A DNA stretch of 9,297 nt from Neorhizobium sp. UBA7851 (lineage in GTDB: Bacteria > Pseudomonadota > Alphaproteobacteria > Rhizobiales > Rhizobiaceae). Of the stretch, positions 1 through 6,790 are shown piece by piece; the first letter of the stretch is position 1, and each line of letters begins with the position of its first letter. Below the pieces are notes generated by a model. The model did not search any database and was not told where the DNA came from. It was given only the letters and a program-made list of their open reading frames with translations. The stretch covers positions 1 through 9,297 of the forward strand of contig DLSX01000110.1 of the NCBI GenBank assembly GCA_002500765.1, in the 5' to 3' direction. A program made the translations under genes and the position numbers.

Positions 1-276
1 GCGCCCGCAATACGCCCGGTATCGCAGCAGGCAGCGGCTCCAGCTGAAAGGCCGACCGGCCTTGGAAGCGATTTCGAAAAGATCCTCGAAGAGGAAATGG
101 CACAGAACATGGCGGCGCGGGATGCTTCGCTTGCCAATCGACCGCTGCCGCAGGCAGGTCCGGCCGTGGCAGTACCGATGGTCACCGCCCCGGGTCGCGC
201 GACCCGCGACGAGCCTTCTCTGCAAAGCGAAGTCGCCCGTATATTCGGAGAAATGTCCGCTAGCCGCGACAAGTAA
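1..276 (+). CDS. C-terminal part of a FliO-like flagellar biosynthesis protein (5' end outside window)
   Basis: The frame is open from base 1 and ends at TAA 274-276, giving the last 91 residues of a protein that starts upstream. The visible part is a low-complexity Ala/Pro/Gln linker, then an acidic amphipathic stretch (LGSDFEKILEEEMAQNM, about residues 21-37 of the visible part), a second Pro/Ala linker, and a short helical end (SEVARIFGEMSASRDK). No membrane segment or catalytic motif is visible. From memory, rhizobial FliO/MopB-type proteins, small membrane proteins of the flagellar export apparatus with long disordered cytoplasmic tails, end in this way and can lie next to dksA. That identification is recall plus context, not a domain match, because the conserved FliO core would lie upstream. 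It could also be another small membrane protein with a disordered tail. The reading frame itself is secure. Confidence 0.6.
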   Translation, partial: APAIRPVSQQAAAPAERPTGLGSDFEKILEEEMAQNMAARDASLANRPLPQAGPAVAVPMVTAPGRATRDEPSLQSEVARIFGEMSASRDK

Positions 277-305
277 AGTCCCAACCTTGACCTATCCACG
301 CAAAC

Positions 306-335
306 AAAAAAGGCACGTCGCGACGTGCCTTTTTT
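306..335. terminator. Bidirectional intrinsic terminator between the FliO-like gene and dksA
   Basis: A perfect inverted repeat with arms AAAAAAGGCACGTCG (306-320) and CGACGTGCCTTTTTT (321-335). The GC-rich stem is preceded by six A and followed by six T, so a U-tract follows the hairpin when read from either strand. It starts 29 bases after the stop of the upstream gene and lies 21 bases past the stop of the convergent dksA, as expected for a shared terminator. Confidence 0.9.
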
Positions 336-356
336 GATTCCTATTTTGACTTGTGA

Positions 357-776
357 CTATTCGTCGCGATAGACTTTTTCACGTCGCTCGTGACGCTCCT
401 GCGCCTCGATCGACAGTGTCGCGATCGGACGGGCGTCCAGTCGCTTCAGGCCGATCGGTTCGCCGGTTTCCTCGCAATAGCCATAGGTTCCATCGTCGAT
501 ACGCTGCATTGCGGCGTCGATCTTGGAAATCAGTTTGCGCTGACGGTCGCGGGCGCGCAATTCGATTGCACGGTCCGTTTCCGATGATGCGCGGTCTGCA
601 AGGTCTGGGTGGTTTGCACTTTCCTCAGCCAGGTGCCCGAGTGTCTCCCGCGCCTCCCTGAGGATGTCATTCTTCCATGCGATCAGTTTGGCTCTGAAGT
701 ATGCCTTCTGATTTGCATTCATGAACTCGTCGTTTTCCGAGAGCACATAGTTACTAAGATCGATCTTCTCACTCAA
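357..776 (-). CDS. dksA: RNA polymerase-binding transcription factor DksA, single-cysteine type
   Basis: Encodes 139 residues of the DksA/TraR family, which binds the RNA polymerase secondary channel and acts with ppGpp in the stringent response, for example on rRNA promoters. The long helices form the expected coiled coil (about residues 30-95), and its tip keeps D58-x-x-D61-x-A63, matching the functional DxxDxA motif of E. coli DksA. The C-terminal zinc-finger region is recognisable (C101-EET to S122-IEA), but only the first of four zinc ligands remains: C101, T104, S122, A125. The start is TTG at 776: AGGAG on the minus strand lies 7 bases upstream, and the protein then begins (M)SEKIDLSNY. 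An ATG at 797 in the same frame would place this Shine-Dalgarno inside the gene and sit almost on the predicted transcription start. Single-cysteine DksA proteins are known from alphaproteobacteria, so this is probably functional. Confidence 0.93.
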   Translation of the reverse strand: MSEKIDLSNYVLSENDEFMNANQKAYFRAKLIAWKNDILREARETLGHLAEESANHPDLADRASSETDRAIELRARDRQRKLISKIDAAMQRIDDGTYGYCEETGEPIGLKRLDARPIATLSIEAQERHERREKVYRDE

Positions 777-808
777 CGCGATTCTCCTGAAGAACATCTC
801 ATGAGGCC

Positions 809-838
809 CCTATACTCCATTAACCAGTCCTCGTTCAA
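809..838 (-). promoter_or_regulatory. Predicted dksA promoter
   Basis: On the minus strand, TTGAAC (838-833) and TATAGG (814-809) are separated by 18 bases, close to housekeeping -35 and -10 boxes. Transcription would start near 802, giving a leader of about 25 bases with the AGGAG site before the TTG start at 776. This supports the shorter DksA. Predicted from sequence only. Confidence 0.5.
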
Positions 839-969
839 GCCTTTCGCCCACATTTGCAGCAGTTTTAAATTTGTCACAAAATTCGGCTAAGTGACTAATT
901 TTTATGCTTTTCCCACAATCGCATTGGTAGCCGGCTCCAAAACCCCTCAACCGCCGGCACATGATCCGG

Positions 970-998
970 TTGACCAATCGGTCCAAGCAACGCTACGG
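970..998 (+). promoter_or_regulatory. Predicted promoter of the sixA-like gene
   Basis: TTGACC (970-975) and CTACGG (993-998) are 17 bases apart. The -35 matches the consensus well; the -10 is weak but of a kind common in GC-rich alphaproteobacteria. The start would fall near 1005, about 28 bases before the ATG at 1033, which argues against translation from the in-frame ATG at 961. Confidence 0.35.
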
Positions 999-1032
999 CT
1001 TTTACTCAGCGTTTCATTTTGGCGAGCCGAAG

Positions 1033-1530
1033 ATGATCGAACCTGAACCATCCCGTATTTATTTGATGCGCCACGCTCAGGCGGCCTCTTCGGTGCCGGG
1101 TGGACGCGACTTCGACCGCGAACTCGACGAGCGTGGCTATGCACAGGCGGAGATGGTTGCCGATCGGGCTGCGGACCTCGGTTATCGACCGGATTGCCTC
1201 GTCAGCTCCACGGCTGCGCGCTGCCGGCAGACGGCGGAAATCATGCGCAGGGCCGTTCGGGAAACGCTGGAAATCCAGTTCGTCGACGAACTCTACAATG
1301 GCACCTCTGATGCCTATGCCACCATCATTGCCGGGCAGCGGCCTGCCCGCTCGGTCATGCTTGTTGGGCACAACCCGTCCATCGATCAGCTTCTGGAAGG
1401 ACTGATCGGGGCCGAGCAACGACGCAAGGCGATGCCTGGCGGCTATCCCACGGCGGGATTGGCGGTTCTGGACTATTCGGAAGGGTCAGGCACGTCCGGC
1501 TGGACACTGATCGACCTTCTGAAGACCTGA
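1033..1530 (+). CDS. SixA-type histidine phosphatase family protein
   Basis: Encodes 165 residues of the histidine phosphatase superfamily, SixA branch. The signature LMRHA near the N-terminus provides the phospho-accepting H14 with R13; SSTAAR (58-63) supplies the second conserved arginine, and VGHNPS (111-116) the second catalytic histidine, H113. E. coli SixA, of similar length, removes phosphate from phosphohistidine of the ArcB Hpt domain, so a phosphohistidine phosphatase role is plausible but unproven here. I chose ATG 1033 because the first strand begins a few residues later and a candidate promoter covers 970-998; an in-frame ATG at 961 would add 24 residues with no family resemblance. 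The Shine-Dalgarno is weak. The ycjX-type gene follows 65 bases after the stop and may be partly co-transcribed. There is no signal peptide, so it should be cytoplasmic. Confidence 0.85.
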   Translation: MIEPEPSRIYLMRHAQAASSVPGGRDFDRELDERGYAQAEMVADRAADLGYRPDCLVSSTAARCRQTAEIMRRAVRETLEIQFVDELYNGTSDAYATIIAGQRPARSVMLVGHNPSIDQLLEGLIGAEQRRKAMPGGYPTAGLAVLDYSEGSGTSGWTLIDLLKT

Positions 1531-1538
1531 GCAACACA

Positions 1539-1568
1539 TTGCGAGCGATCGCGGACGTCCTATATAGA
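1539..1568 (+). promoter_or_regulatory. Possible promoter for ycjX-ycjF
   Basis: TTGCGA (1539-1544) is followed, after 16 to 18 bases, by the AT-rich run TATATAGA (1561-1568), a good -35/-10 pair just after the sixA-like stop codon. Eight consecutive A follow (1568-1575). Transcription would begin around 1574, upstream of a TTG at 1596 preceded by GGGA with a 7-base spacer. The same TTG that starts the -35 box is also the start of the longest possible ycjX frame; both readings cannot easily be true. Confidence 0.4.
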
Positions 1569-1595
1569 AAAAAAACACTTTTTCGGGATCTCGCC

Positions 1596-3065
1596 TTGGC
1601 GCCTTCGCTGACCAGCCTTACCGACGACGCTCGCATTGCCCTCGACAACATCGCCGATCGCGCATCGGGGCTCGTCAACCCGACGATACGGCTCGGCGTG
1701 ACTGGCCTTTCCCGCGCCGGCAAGACGGTGCTGATATCCTCGATCGTGCAGAACCTCTTGAATGGCGGGCGACTTCCGCTGTTCGAGGCGGTCCGGTCCG
1801 GCCGGGTTTCCGCCATCCGGCTAGAAGAACAGCCGGATGACGCCATTCCGAGATTTCAATACGAGGATCATATCCAGGCGCTGGTTCGCGGCCGCGTGTG
1901 GCCGGATTCGACACGCGCGATTTCCGAATTGCGGCTGACCATCGACTATCAGAGCGCCAGCGGCTGGAACCGGTTCTTTTCGCCGGGAAGACTTTCGCTC
2001 GACATCGTCGACTATCCGGGTGAGTGGCTGCTCGACCTGCCGCTGCTTGCCCAGGACTACCGCCAGTTCAGCAATGCCACGGTGGAACTGGCGCAGACGG
2101 GCATCCGCAAGGAACTCGCCCGTGACTGGATGCAGCTTGCGACCACGATCGACATGGATGCGCCGGCCGAAGAAATGACCGCCCGCCGTCTCTTCGATGT
2201 GTTTTCCGGCTATCTGAAGGCTTGCAAATCCGACGAGCGGTCCCTGTCGACCCTGCCGCCGGGGCGTTTCCTGATGCCAGGCGATCTGGAAGGCTCGCCG
2301 GCTTTGACATTTGCGCCACTGCCCGGCATCCCGGAAACGCCTGCCCCCAAGGGATCGTTGCGGGCGATGATGGAGCGTCGCTTCGAGGCCTACAAGACCG
2401 TCGTGGTCAAACCCTTCTTCCGGCATCACTTCGCACGCCTCGACCGGCAGATCGTGCTCGTGGATGCGCTGCAGGCAATCAATCGCGGCCCTGAAGCTTT
2501 GCAGGATCTGGAGCGAGCGCTCAGCGATGTGCTCGGCTGTTTCCGGCCGGGGCATAACAGCTTCTTCTCGTCCTTCGTCACGCGCCGGATCGACAAGGTG
2601 CTGATCGCCGCCACCAAGGCAGACCACCTGCATCACGAGAGCCACGATAGACTGGAGCGGCTGACCGGACGGCTCGTCGACCGGGCTATCCAGCGCATCG
2701 GCCTGTCGGGCGCCGGTTTCGAAGTCATGGCGATCGCCTCGGTGCGCGCCACCCGCGAAGCCAGCGTCAAGGAAGGCAATCACATGCTCCCGGTGATCGT
2801 CGGCACGCCGATGGCAGGCGAAACGATCAATGGCGAGCGATTCGACGGCGTGAAGACGACCGCGATCTTTCCCGGCGACCTGCCGACCGACCCGACCCAC
2901 ATGTTCAACACGCTGGACGGCGACAGCCCCGAGCTTCCGGACATCAATTTCGTGCGCTTCCGACCTCCGGCGCTCGAGGGACGTCCGGGCAAGCTCAATC
3001 TCGCAGTGCCGCATATCCGGCTCGACCGTGCCCTGCAGTTCCTGCTCGGAGATCGCCTCGCATGA
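1596..3065 (+). CDS. ycjX: YcjX-family (DUF463) P-loop NTPase-like protein
   Basis: Encodes about 489 residues of the YcjX/DUF463 family, predicted nucleotide-binding proteins of unknown biochemical role; in E. coli ycjX lies with ycjF in the phage-shock (psp) region. Walker A is GLSRAGKT (residues 37-44). A DYPGEW segment (139-144) resembles a G3/Walker B element and TKAD (340-343) a G4 base-specificity motif, so GTP is a plausible ligand. No membrane segment or signal peptide is visible; it is probably cytoplasmic, at the membrane with the next gene's product. Start: the frame opens with TTG 1539, but I prefer TTG 1596, which has GGGA 7 bases upstream and gives a protein beginning at the family-like PSLTSLTDDAR. 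The extra 19 residues of the longer form come from a promoter-like AT-rich tract. The stop overlaps the next ATG (ATGA). Family sure, start about 60%. Confidence 0.88.
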   Translation: MAPSLTSLTDDARIALDNIADRASGLVNPTIRLGVTGLSRAGKTVLISSIVQNLLNGGRLPLFEAVRSGRVSAIRLEEQPDDAIPRFQYEDHIQALVRGRVWPDSTRAISELRLTIDYQSASGWNRFFSPGRLSLDIVDYPGEWLLDLPLLAQDYRQFSNATVELAQTGIRKELARDWMQLATTIDMDAPAEEMTARRLFDVFSGYLKACKSDERSLSTLPPGRFLMPGDLEGSPALTFAPLPGIPETPAPKGSLRAMMERRFEAYKTVVVKPFFRHHFARLDRQIVLVDALQAINRGPEALQDLERALSDVLGCFRPGHNSFFSSFVTRRIDKVLIAATKADHLHHESHDRLERLTGRLVDRAIQRIGLSGAGFEVMAIASVRATREASVKEGNHMLPVIVGTPMAGETINGERFDGVKTTAIFPGDLPTDPTHMFNTLDGDSPELPDINFVRFRPPALEGRPGKLNLAVPHIRLDRALQFLLGDRLA

Positions 3066-4135
3066 GACCGCCCTATACTAACGATCCGTCCCGGCGACGC
3101 CCGGCTGCATTTCAGGTCGAGGACGAAGCCGACCGGGACACGGCGACGCCCCAGCCGGTGCGCAGGCCGAAAAGTTTCGATCAGCCCGTGACGATCGTAG
3201 CCGACGAGGACGACCCGTTTTCCGGGGCGGATCTCGATTCGGCCAGCCTTCCCGTTGCGGAGCCTAGAGCGCGAAAACGTTTCTCCTTTGTCGGGCTTGC
3301 CACGGCCGCGCTCGGCACCTTCCTGTCGCTTGCCTTCGGGCTTTGGGCGGATCAGGTCGTTCGTGATCTTTTCGCCCGGGCCGACTGGCTTGGTTATGCA
3401 GCCATCACGGCGCTTTCGCTGGCGCTTTTCGGATTACTGGTCGTCGTCGGACGCGAGATCATCGGGATAGCCCGTCTCGCTGCCGTGCAGACACTGAAGA
3501 CGGAGGCGGAAGAGGCTGCGGCTGCCATCAACGCCCAGCCCGCGCGCAAAGTGGTCGAACGCCTGACATCGCTTCTCAACCATCGGGCCGAAACCGCCAA
3601 AGGCCGAAGCGTTCTCGAAGGCACCAAGGACGACATTATCGACGGGCCGCATCTTTTGGATCTGGCCGAACGGGAATTGCTGACGCCGCTCGATCGCAAG
3701 GCGCGCGGCCTGATTCTGAACTCGTCCAAACGCGTGGCGGTGGTGACCGCCATCAGCCCGCGCGCCATCGTCGACCTTGCCTATGTGTTGTTCGAAGTCA
3801 CGCGCCTGATACGGGCCATGGCCGAGCTTTATGGCGCAAGACCCGGAAAACTGGGGCTTTTGCGGCTGATCCGGGATGTCATTGCGCATCTGGCGGTCAC
3901 CGGCTCCATCGCGGTCGGCGATGGCCTTGCGCAGCAGGTTCTCGGGCATGGACTTGCTTCGCGGCTGTCGCGCCGCCTCGGTGAAGGCGTCATCAACGGG
4001 CTTCTGACAGCCCGTATCGGGATCGCCGCGATGGACCTCTGCCGGCCGCTGCCGTTCCGCGCCCTGCCCCGGCCCGGCATCGGTGATTTCATGTCCGATA
4101 TCGTCGCGGCGGGGCGTACCGACGAGAAGGAATAG
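3062..4135 (+). CDS. ycjF: YcjF-family (TIGR01620/DUF697) inner membrane protein
   Basis: Encodes 357 residues. The first 70 are charged and Pro-rich and probably disordered and cytoplasmic. Two hydrophobic segments follow (about 74-95 and 109-130), separated by a short loop, then a long helical region and a conserved Gly-rich C-terminal block (GEGVINGLLTARIGIAAMDL, 297-316) typical of DUF697 proteins. Length and order match E. coli YcjF, a membrane protein of unknown function encoded next to ycjX. The ATG shares ATGA with the ycjX stop, and GGAG lies 10 bases upstream inside ycjX, so the two are almost certainly translationally coupled and probably act together. A role in envelope stress, as suggested by the enterobacterial psp neighbourhood, is inference; no psp gene is visible here. 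Confidence 0.88.
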   Translation: MRPPYTNDPSRRRPAAFQVEDEADRDTATPQPVRRPKSFDQPVTIVADEDDPFSGADLDSASLPVAEPRARKRFSFVGLATAALGTFLSLAFGLWADQVVRDLFARADWLGYAAITALSLALFGLLVVVGREIIGIARLAAVQTLKTEAEEAAAAINAQPARKVVERLTSLLNHRAETAKGRSVLEGTKDDIIDGPHLLDLAERELLTPLDRKARGLILNSSKRVAVVTAISPRAIVDLAYVLFEVTRLIRAMAELYGARPGKLGLLRLIRDVIAHLAVTGSIAVGDGLAQQVLGHGLASRLSRRLGEGVINGLLTARIGIAAMDLCRPLPFRALPRPGIGDFMSDIVAAGRTDEKE

Positions 4136-4216
4136 CCATCTTCGAGACGCCCCTGACGGGTCGAAAGATACGAAGCGTTAACCATTCTCGCTTAATTTCG
4201 ACCCCACTAAACATTG

Positions 4217-4244
4217 CCGCTGACAGCGGAACGTCCCAAGGGGA
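4217..4244 (+). promoter_or_regulatory. Small hairpin plus strong ribosome binding site before the exported protein
   Basis: CCGCT-GAC-AGCGG (4217-4229) can form a 5-base-pair hairpin with a 3-base loop. The Shine-Dalgarno AAGGGGA (4238-4244) follows and is well placed before ATG 4252. Upstream, TTAACCAT (4178-4185) and TTAA (4192-4195) lie in the AT-rich part of the gap, which also probably holds the promoter. The hairpin may affect mRNA stability; no regulator is proven. Confidence 0.4.
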
Positions 4245-4251
4245 AAGCCTC

Positions 4252-4809
4252 ATGTACTCGCGCTTCTTTTCGCTTTTCGGCGGGCTTGCCGCTTTGACTT
4301 TTGTCACCGCGGTTCCGGCATTTGCCCCGCAGGCGGAAGCAGCATCCCGCGACCAGGTTTTCTTCCAGTCCGTTGCCGGCGTATGGAAAGGTCCAGGCGA
4401 GATCGTTGCCGGCAAGTACAAGGGCACCAAGTTCAACTGCAACCTGACCGGTTCGCCGTCGCCTGACGGTGACACGGGCATCAAGCTCGACGGCACCTGC
4501 CGCGTCGGCGTATTCCAGCAGCCGATGACAGCCGTCATCACCCAGAACGGTCGCGGTTATACCGGCAAGTTCCTCGATGGCGCAGAAGGCAAAGGCCTTG
4601 ATATCGTCTCCGGTTCGGTCAACGGCGACAAGGTGGTCATGGGCATCAATCGCGCCAAGCTCAACGGCGCAATGGTCGCCAGCCTGCGCGGCGACAACAA
4701 GATGAACATCACCATTTCCGTGAAGGTAGAAGACCAGATGGTGCCGGTCATCGGCTTGTCGCTCGATCGTGACATCGATGCGATCGCCGTCGGCTCGATC
4801 AAGAAATAA
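4252..4809 (+). CDS. Exported protein of unknown function with a probable disulfide
   Basis: Encodes 185 residues. Residues 1-30 are a clear Sec signal peptide: basic R4, hydrophobic core 8-25, and a likely signal peptidase I site after AEA (28-30). The mature protein of about 155 residues is rich in Gly, Asp and alternating hydrophobic residues, suggesting mainly beta structure with many turns. Two cysteines, C63 and C83, lie 20 apart and could form a disulfide in the periplasm. Repeated short motifs around Gly (GVWKGPGE, KFNCNLTG, LDGTCRVG, GRGYTGKF) look like successive beta hairpins. I do not recognise a named family, though similar small secreted proteins appear to be common in rhizobia. 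The gene has its own leader and terminator, so it is probably monocistronic. ATG 4252 is supported by AAGGGGA. Gene secure, function unknown. Confidence 0.85.
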   Translation: MYSRFFSLFGGLAALTFVTAVPAFAPQAEAASRDQVFFQSVAGVWKGPGEIVAGKYKGTKFNCNLTGSPSPDGDTGIKLDGTCRVGVFQQPMTAVITQNGRGYTGKFLDGAEGKGLDIVSGSVNGDKVVMGINRAKLNGAMVASLRGDNKMNITISVKVEDQMVPVIGLSLDRDIDAIAVGSIKK

Positions 4810-4876
4810 CGGCTCTTTCAGGCGTATTTCATCAGGCGCCCGATAATTCTCTACATTAGCTTTTAAAGATACCTCG

Positions 4877-4916
4877 TTCCCTGAATACGATTTTTCGTCT
4901 TCAGGGAATTTTCTTT
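4877..4916 (+). terminator. Intrinsic terminator of the exported-protein gene, also facing folK
   Basis: Arms TTCCCTGAA (4877-4885) and TTCAGGGAA (4900-4908) enclose an inner ACGA-TTTT-TCGT hairpin (4887-4898), followed by TTTTCTTT (4909-4916). It lies 67 bases past the + strand stop. Read from the minus strand, the hairpin comes right after the folK stop but without a good U-tract, so it is mainly a + strand terminator and at most a weak one for the fol operon. The U-tract overlaps the folK stop codon by two bases. Confidence 0.85.
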
Positions 4917-5454
4917 AATCGGACGTGGCAACCTGCCGCCACCACAGGCCGTCCGGCTTCGAAATCCGGATACCGGTTGAATTCAGGCTGCCCGCCCAGC
5001 TTTCCGCCTTGCGTCCCTCGATCATCATCTGCGGAGCGAGATCGGCAAGCGGCAGCATGACGAAAGCGCGTTCGGTCATGCGTGGATGCGGCAGTTCCAG
5101 CGACTGCGACTTCTCGATCCGTTCGCCATAGGTCAAAAGGTCGATATCCAGCGTTCTCGGCCCCCATCGTTCGGCCCGTACACGTTTCATTTCACGCTCG
5201 AGGGCGAGACAGAGATCAAGCAGTTCTTCAGGCTCAAGCTCGGTCTCGATCAGCGCGCAACAGTTGAAGAAATCGGCCTGGTCGGTCTTGCCCCATGGCG
5301 GCGTCAGATAGAGCCGGGAAACGGCCAGGACCCGACAGTCCTTTCTCGCATCGAGCGCCTGCAACGCACGCGCCATGGCCAGGGCCGGATCGCCGATATT
5401 ACCGCCCAAACCGAGCGCTGCGGTTTCCCAGTGATGATCAAGTCCGATGCTCAA
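4915..5454 (-). CDS. folK: 2-amino-4-hydroxy-6-hydroxymethyldihydropteridine diphosphokinase
   Basis: Encodes 179 residues. FolK transfers pyrophosphate from ATP to 6-hydroxymethyl-7,8-dihydropterin, making the substrate for FolP in cytoplasmic folate synthesis. Family motifs are in order: LGLGGNIGD (14-22), a YLTPPWG-type substrate loop (49-55), FFNCCALIET (62-71), and the signature GPRTLDIDLL (98-107), whose LDID aspartates D103 and D105 bind magnesium, followed by LPHPR (121-125). The start is TTG 5454: GGAGG lies 6 bases upstream on the minus strand, within the end of folB. A GTG three bases earlier would sit only 3 bases from that site, and an upstream ATG (5496) lies well inside folB. 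The gene overlaps the folB end by 17 bases and is the last gene of the operon. Confidence 0.93.
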   Translation of the reverse strand: MSIGLDHHWETAALGLGGNIGDPALAMARALQALDARKDCRVLAVSRLYLTPPWGKTDQADFFNCCALIETELEPEELLDLCLALEREMKRVRAERWGPRTLDIDLLTYGERIEKSQSLELPHPRMTERAFVMLPLADLAPQMMIEGRKAESWAGSLNSTGIRISKPDGLWWRQVATSD

Positions 5455-5803
5455 CACGCACCTCCACATAATCCAGAATGCCGGCGATCGGCGCACTTGG
5501 CTTTCGGATCGCCACTTCCACCCTCCGGATCAGCGGCGACCATGCGACGAGCCCGAGAGCGACGTCATTGGCAAGCGTCTCGATCAGGTTTCGGCGGCTG
5601 CCGGTCATGATCTTTTCGACCAGCGCATAGGCCAGGCCATAATGAACGGTCCGCTCGACCTCGTCGGACACGAGCGCGCTGCCCGCTTCGACATCCATGA
5701 CGACATCGACGAAGAATCGTTGACCAAGCGCCGTCTCCTGTTCGAAAACGCCGTGATGGGCATAAAAAGCGCAGTTCTTCAAAGTTATCTGAAATGTAGC
5801 CAT
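5438..5803 (-). CDS. folB: Dihydroneopterin aldolase
   Basis: Encodes 121 residues, the usual FolB length. The enzyme cleaves 7,8-dihydroneopterin to 6-hydroxymethyl-7,8-dihydropterin and glycolaldehyde, and generally works as a ring-shaped oligomer in the cytoplasm. The N-terminal strand is followed by AHHGVFEQE (15-23) with the conserved glutamate E21; VHYGLAY carries the conserved tyrosine; and VAIRKPSAPI supplies the catalytic lysine before the last strands. The ATG overlaps the folP stop by one base (TGATG), and its Shine-Dalgarno-like GCGGGAAA is inside the end of folP, so translation should be coupled. FolB feeds FolK, which feeds FolP, so all three operon products act in sequence. Confidence 0.94.
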   Translation of the reverse strand: MATFQITLKNCAFYAHHGVFEQETALGQRFFVDVVMDVEAGSALVSDEVERTVHYGLAYALVEKIMTGSRRNLIETLANDVALGLVAWSPLIRRVEVAIRKPSAPIAGILDYVEVRVEHRT

Positions 5804-6675
5804 CAGCTTTTTCCCGCCGGCTTGACCATATATCCGGCCTCGATGACGGCGTCCGCCATCCGCAAGGCGTCGAGGTTTGCGCTCACATTGTGAACCCTGA
5901 AAATCGACGCACCGACAAGCCGCAACATTGCGGTTGTCGCCGCCGTTGCGAAATCCCGCTCCGTCGCCACGTCGCGCATGGAAACCATGCCGACAAATCG
6001 TTTTCTGGATGTGCCGACGAGAAGCGGAAAACCGAGAGGGCGCAGTTCGCCGCAGCGCGCCATCAGCTCGCTGTCCTGTTCAAGCTTCTGGAGAAATCCG
6101 AAACCGGGATCGAGTATGATCGCGTCATCCCTGATGCCGGCCGCCTTGGCCATGTCCAGCGACCGGCTGAAAAACATCAACTCGTCGTCGATAATGTCCT
6201 CGCGATAATCGTCACGGCCGCGGGCGGTATACATGATGCAAACGCCGGCCCCTGCCTCGGATACCACATGAGCCATCTGCGGATCGTAACGAAGACCATA
6301 GACATCGTTGACGATATGGGCGCCGGCGGCAATGGCGAGCCTTGCGGTGTCGGCGCGGTAGGTATCGACGGAAATCAGGGCGTCGGTTTCCCGCGCAAGC
6401 TTTTCTATCACCGGCAGAATGCGATCCTGCTCTTCTTCGGCCGTCACAGGCGCTGCGCCCGGCCTCGTCGACTCGCCGCCGATATCGACAATGGATGCAC
6501 CCTCGTTGACGCAGGAAAGGCCATGGTTCACGGCACTTGCGACATCGACATAGCGCCCCCCGTCGGAAAAGCTGTCGGGCGTCACGTTGATGATCGCCAT
6601 GATGTGCCCCCGGTCGCCAAGCGTCAGGCTGCGACCATGAGCAAGACGCCAGACGCTGTTGCGCGATGATATCAT
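5803..6675 (-). CDS. folP: Dihydropteroate synthase
   Basis: Encodes 290 residues, close to the usual 280. It condenses 6-hydroxymethyldihydropterin pyrophosphate with p-aminobenzoate to make 7,8-dihydropteroate, and is the target of sulfonamides. The family motifs of the TIM barrel are all present: INVTPDSFSDGG (29-40), DIGGESTRPG (64-73), ISVDTYRA, HIVNDVYGL, ILDPGFGF, VGTSRKRF and RVHNV at the end. The sulfonamide-relevant F36, T70 and P72 look wild type. I chose ATG 6675 because the upstream extension to an ATG at 6765 adds 30 residues without family resemblance and runs into the divergent gene's leader; the Shine-Dalgarno is weak. It is the first gene of folP-folB-folK. Nothing else of the folate pathway is in the window. 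Confidence 0.95.
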   Translation of the reverse strand: MISSRNSVWRLAHGRSLTLGDRGHIMAIINVTPDSFSDGGRYVDVASAVNHGLSCVNEGASIVDIGGESTRPGAAPVTAEEEQDRILPVIEKLARETDALISVDTYRADTARLAIAAGAHIVNDVYGLRYDPQMAHVVSEAGAGVCIMYTARGRDDYREDIIDDELMFFSRSLDMAKAAGIRDDAIILDPGFGFLQKLEQDSELMARCGELRPLGFPLLVGTSRKRFVGMVSMRDVATERDFATAATTAMLRLVGASIFRVHNVSANLDALRMADAVIEAGYMVKPAGKS

Positions 6676-6790
6676 AGGCGATCCATCTTTTTGAAAGTAA
6701 CGCAAATTTTCATGCCTTCGTGTTGCACTTGCGCAGGCTATGCCCCAAGCTCGTTTCAACTTCAACGTACCAGGCCAGAGAATGTTTTTG

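Noticed and set aside
1821..3014. A 397-codon open frame on the minus strand.
   Set aside because: It runs entirely antisense to ycjX, which has Walker A and other motifs; the translation is His/Arg-rich and without a domain.
4140..4167. Imperfect hairpin after ycjF (TTCGA/TCGAA with CCC-TGAC-GGG).
   Set aside because: Large one-sided bulge and no T-run; not convincing as a terminator.
5890..6669. A 259-codon open frame on the + strand.
   Set aside because: It is antisense to folP, whose family motifs are complete; the product is Arg/His-rich with no recognisable domain, as expected for a shadow of a GC-rich gene.
6673..6714. A 13-codon frame ending in TGA overlapping the folP ATG, like a leader peptide.
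   Set aside because: Its GAAGG is only one base from the ATG, too close to act; it has no run of regulatory codons.
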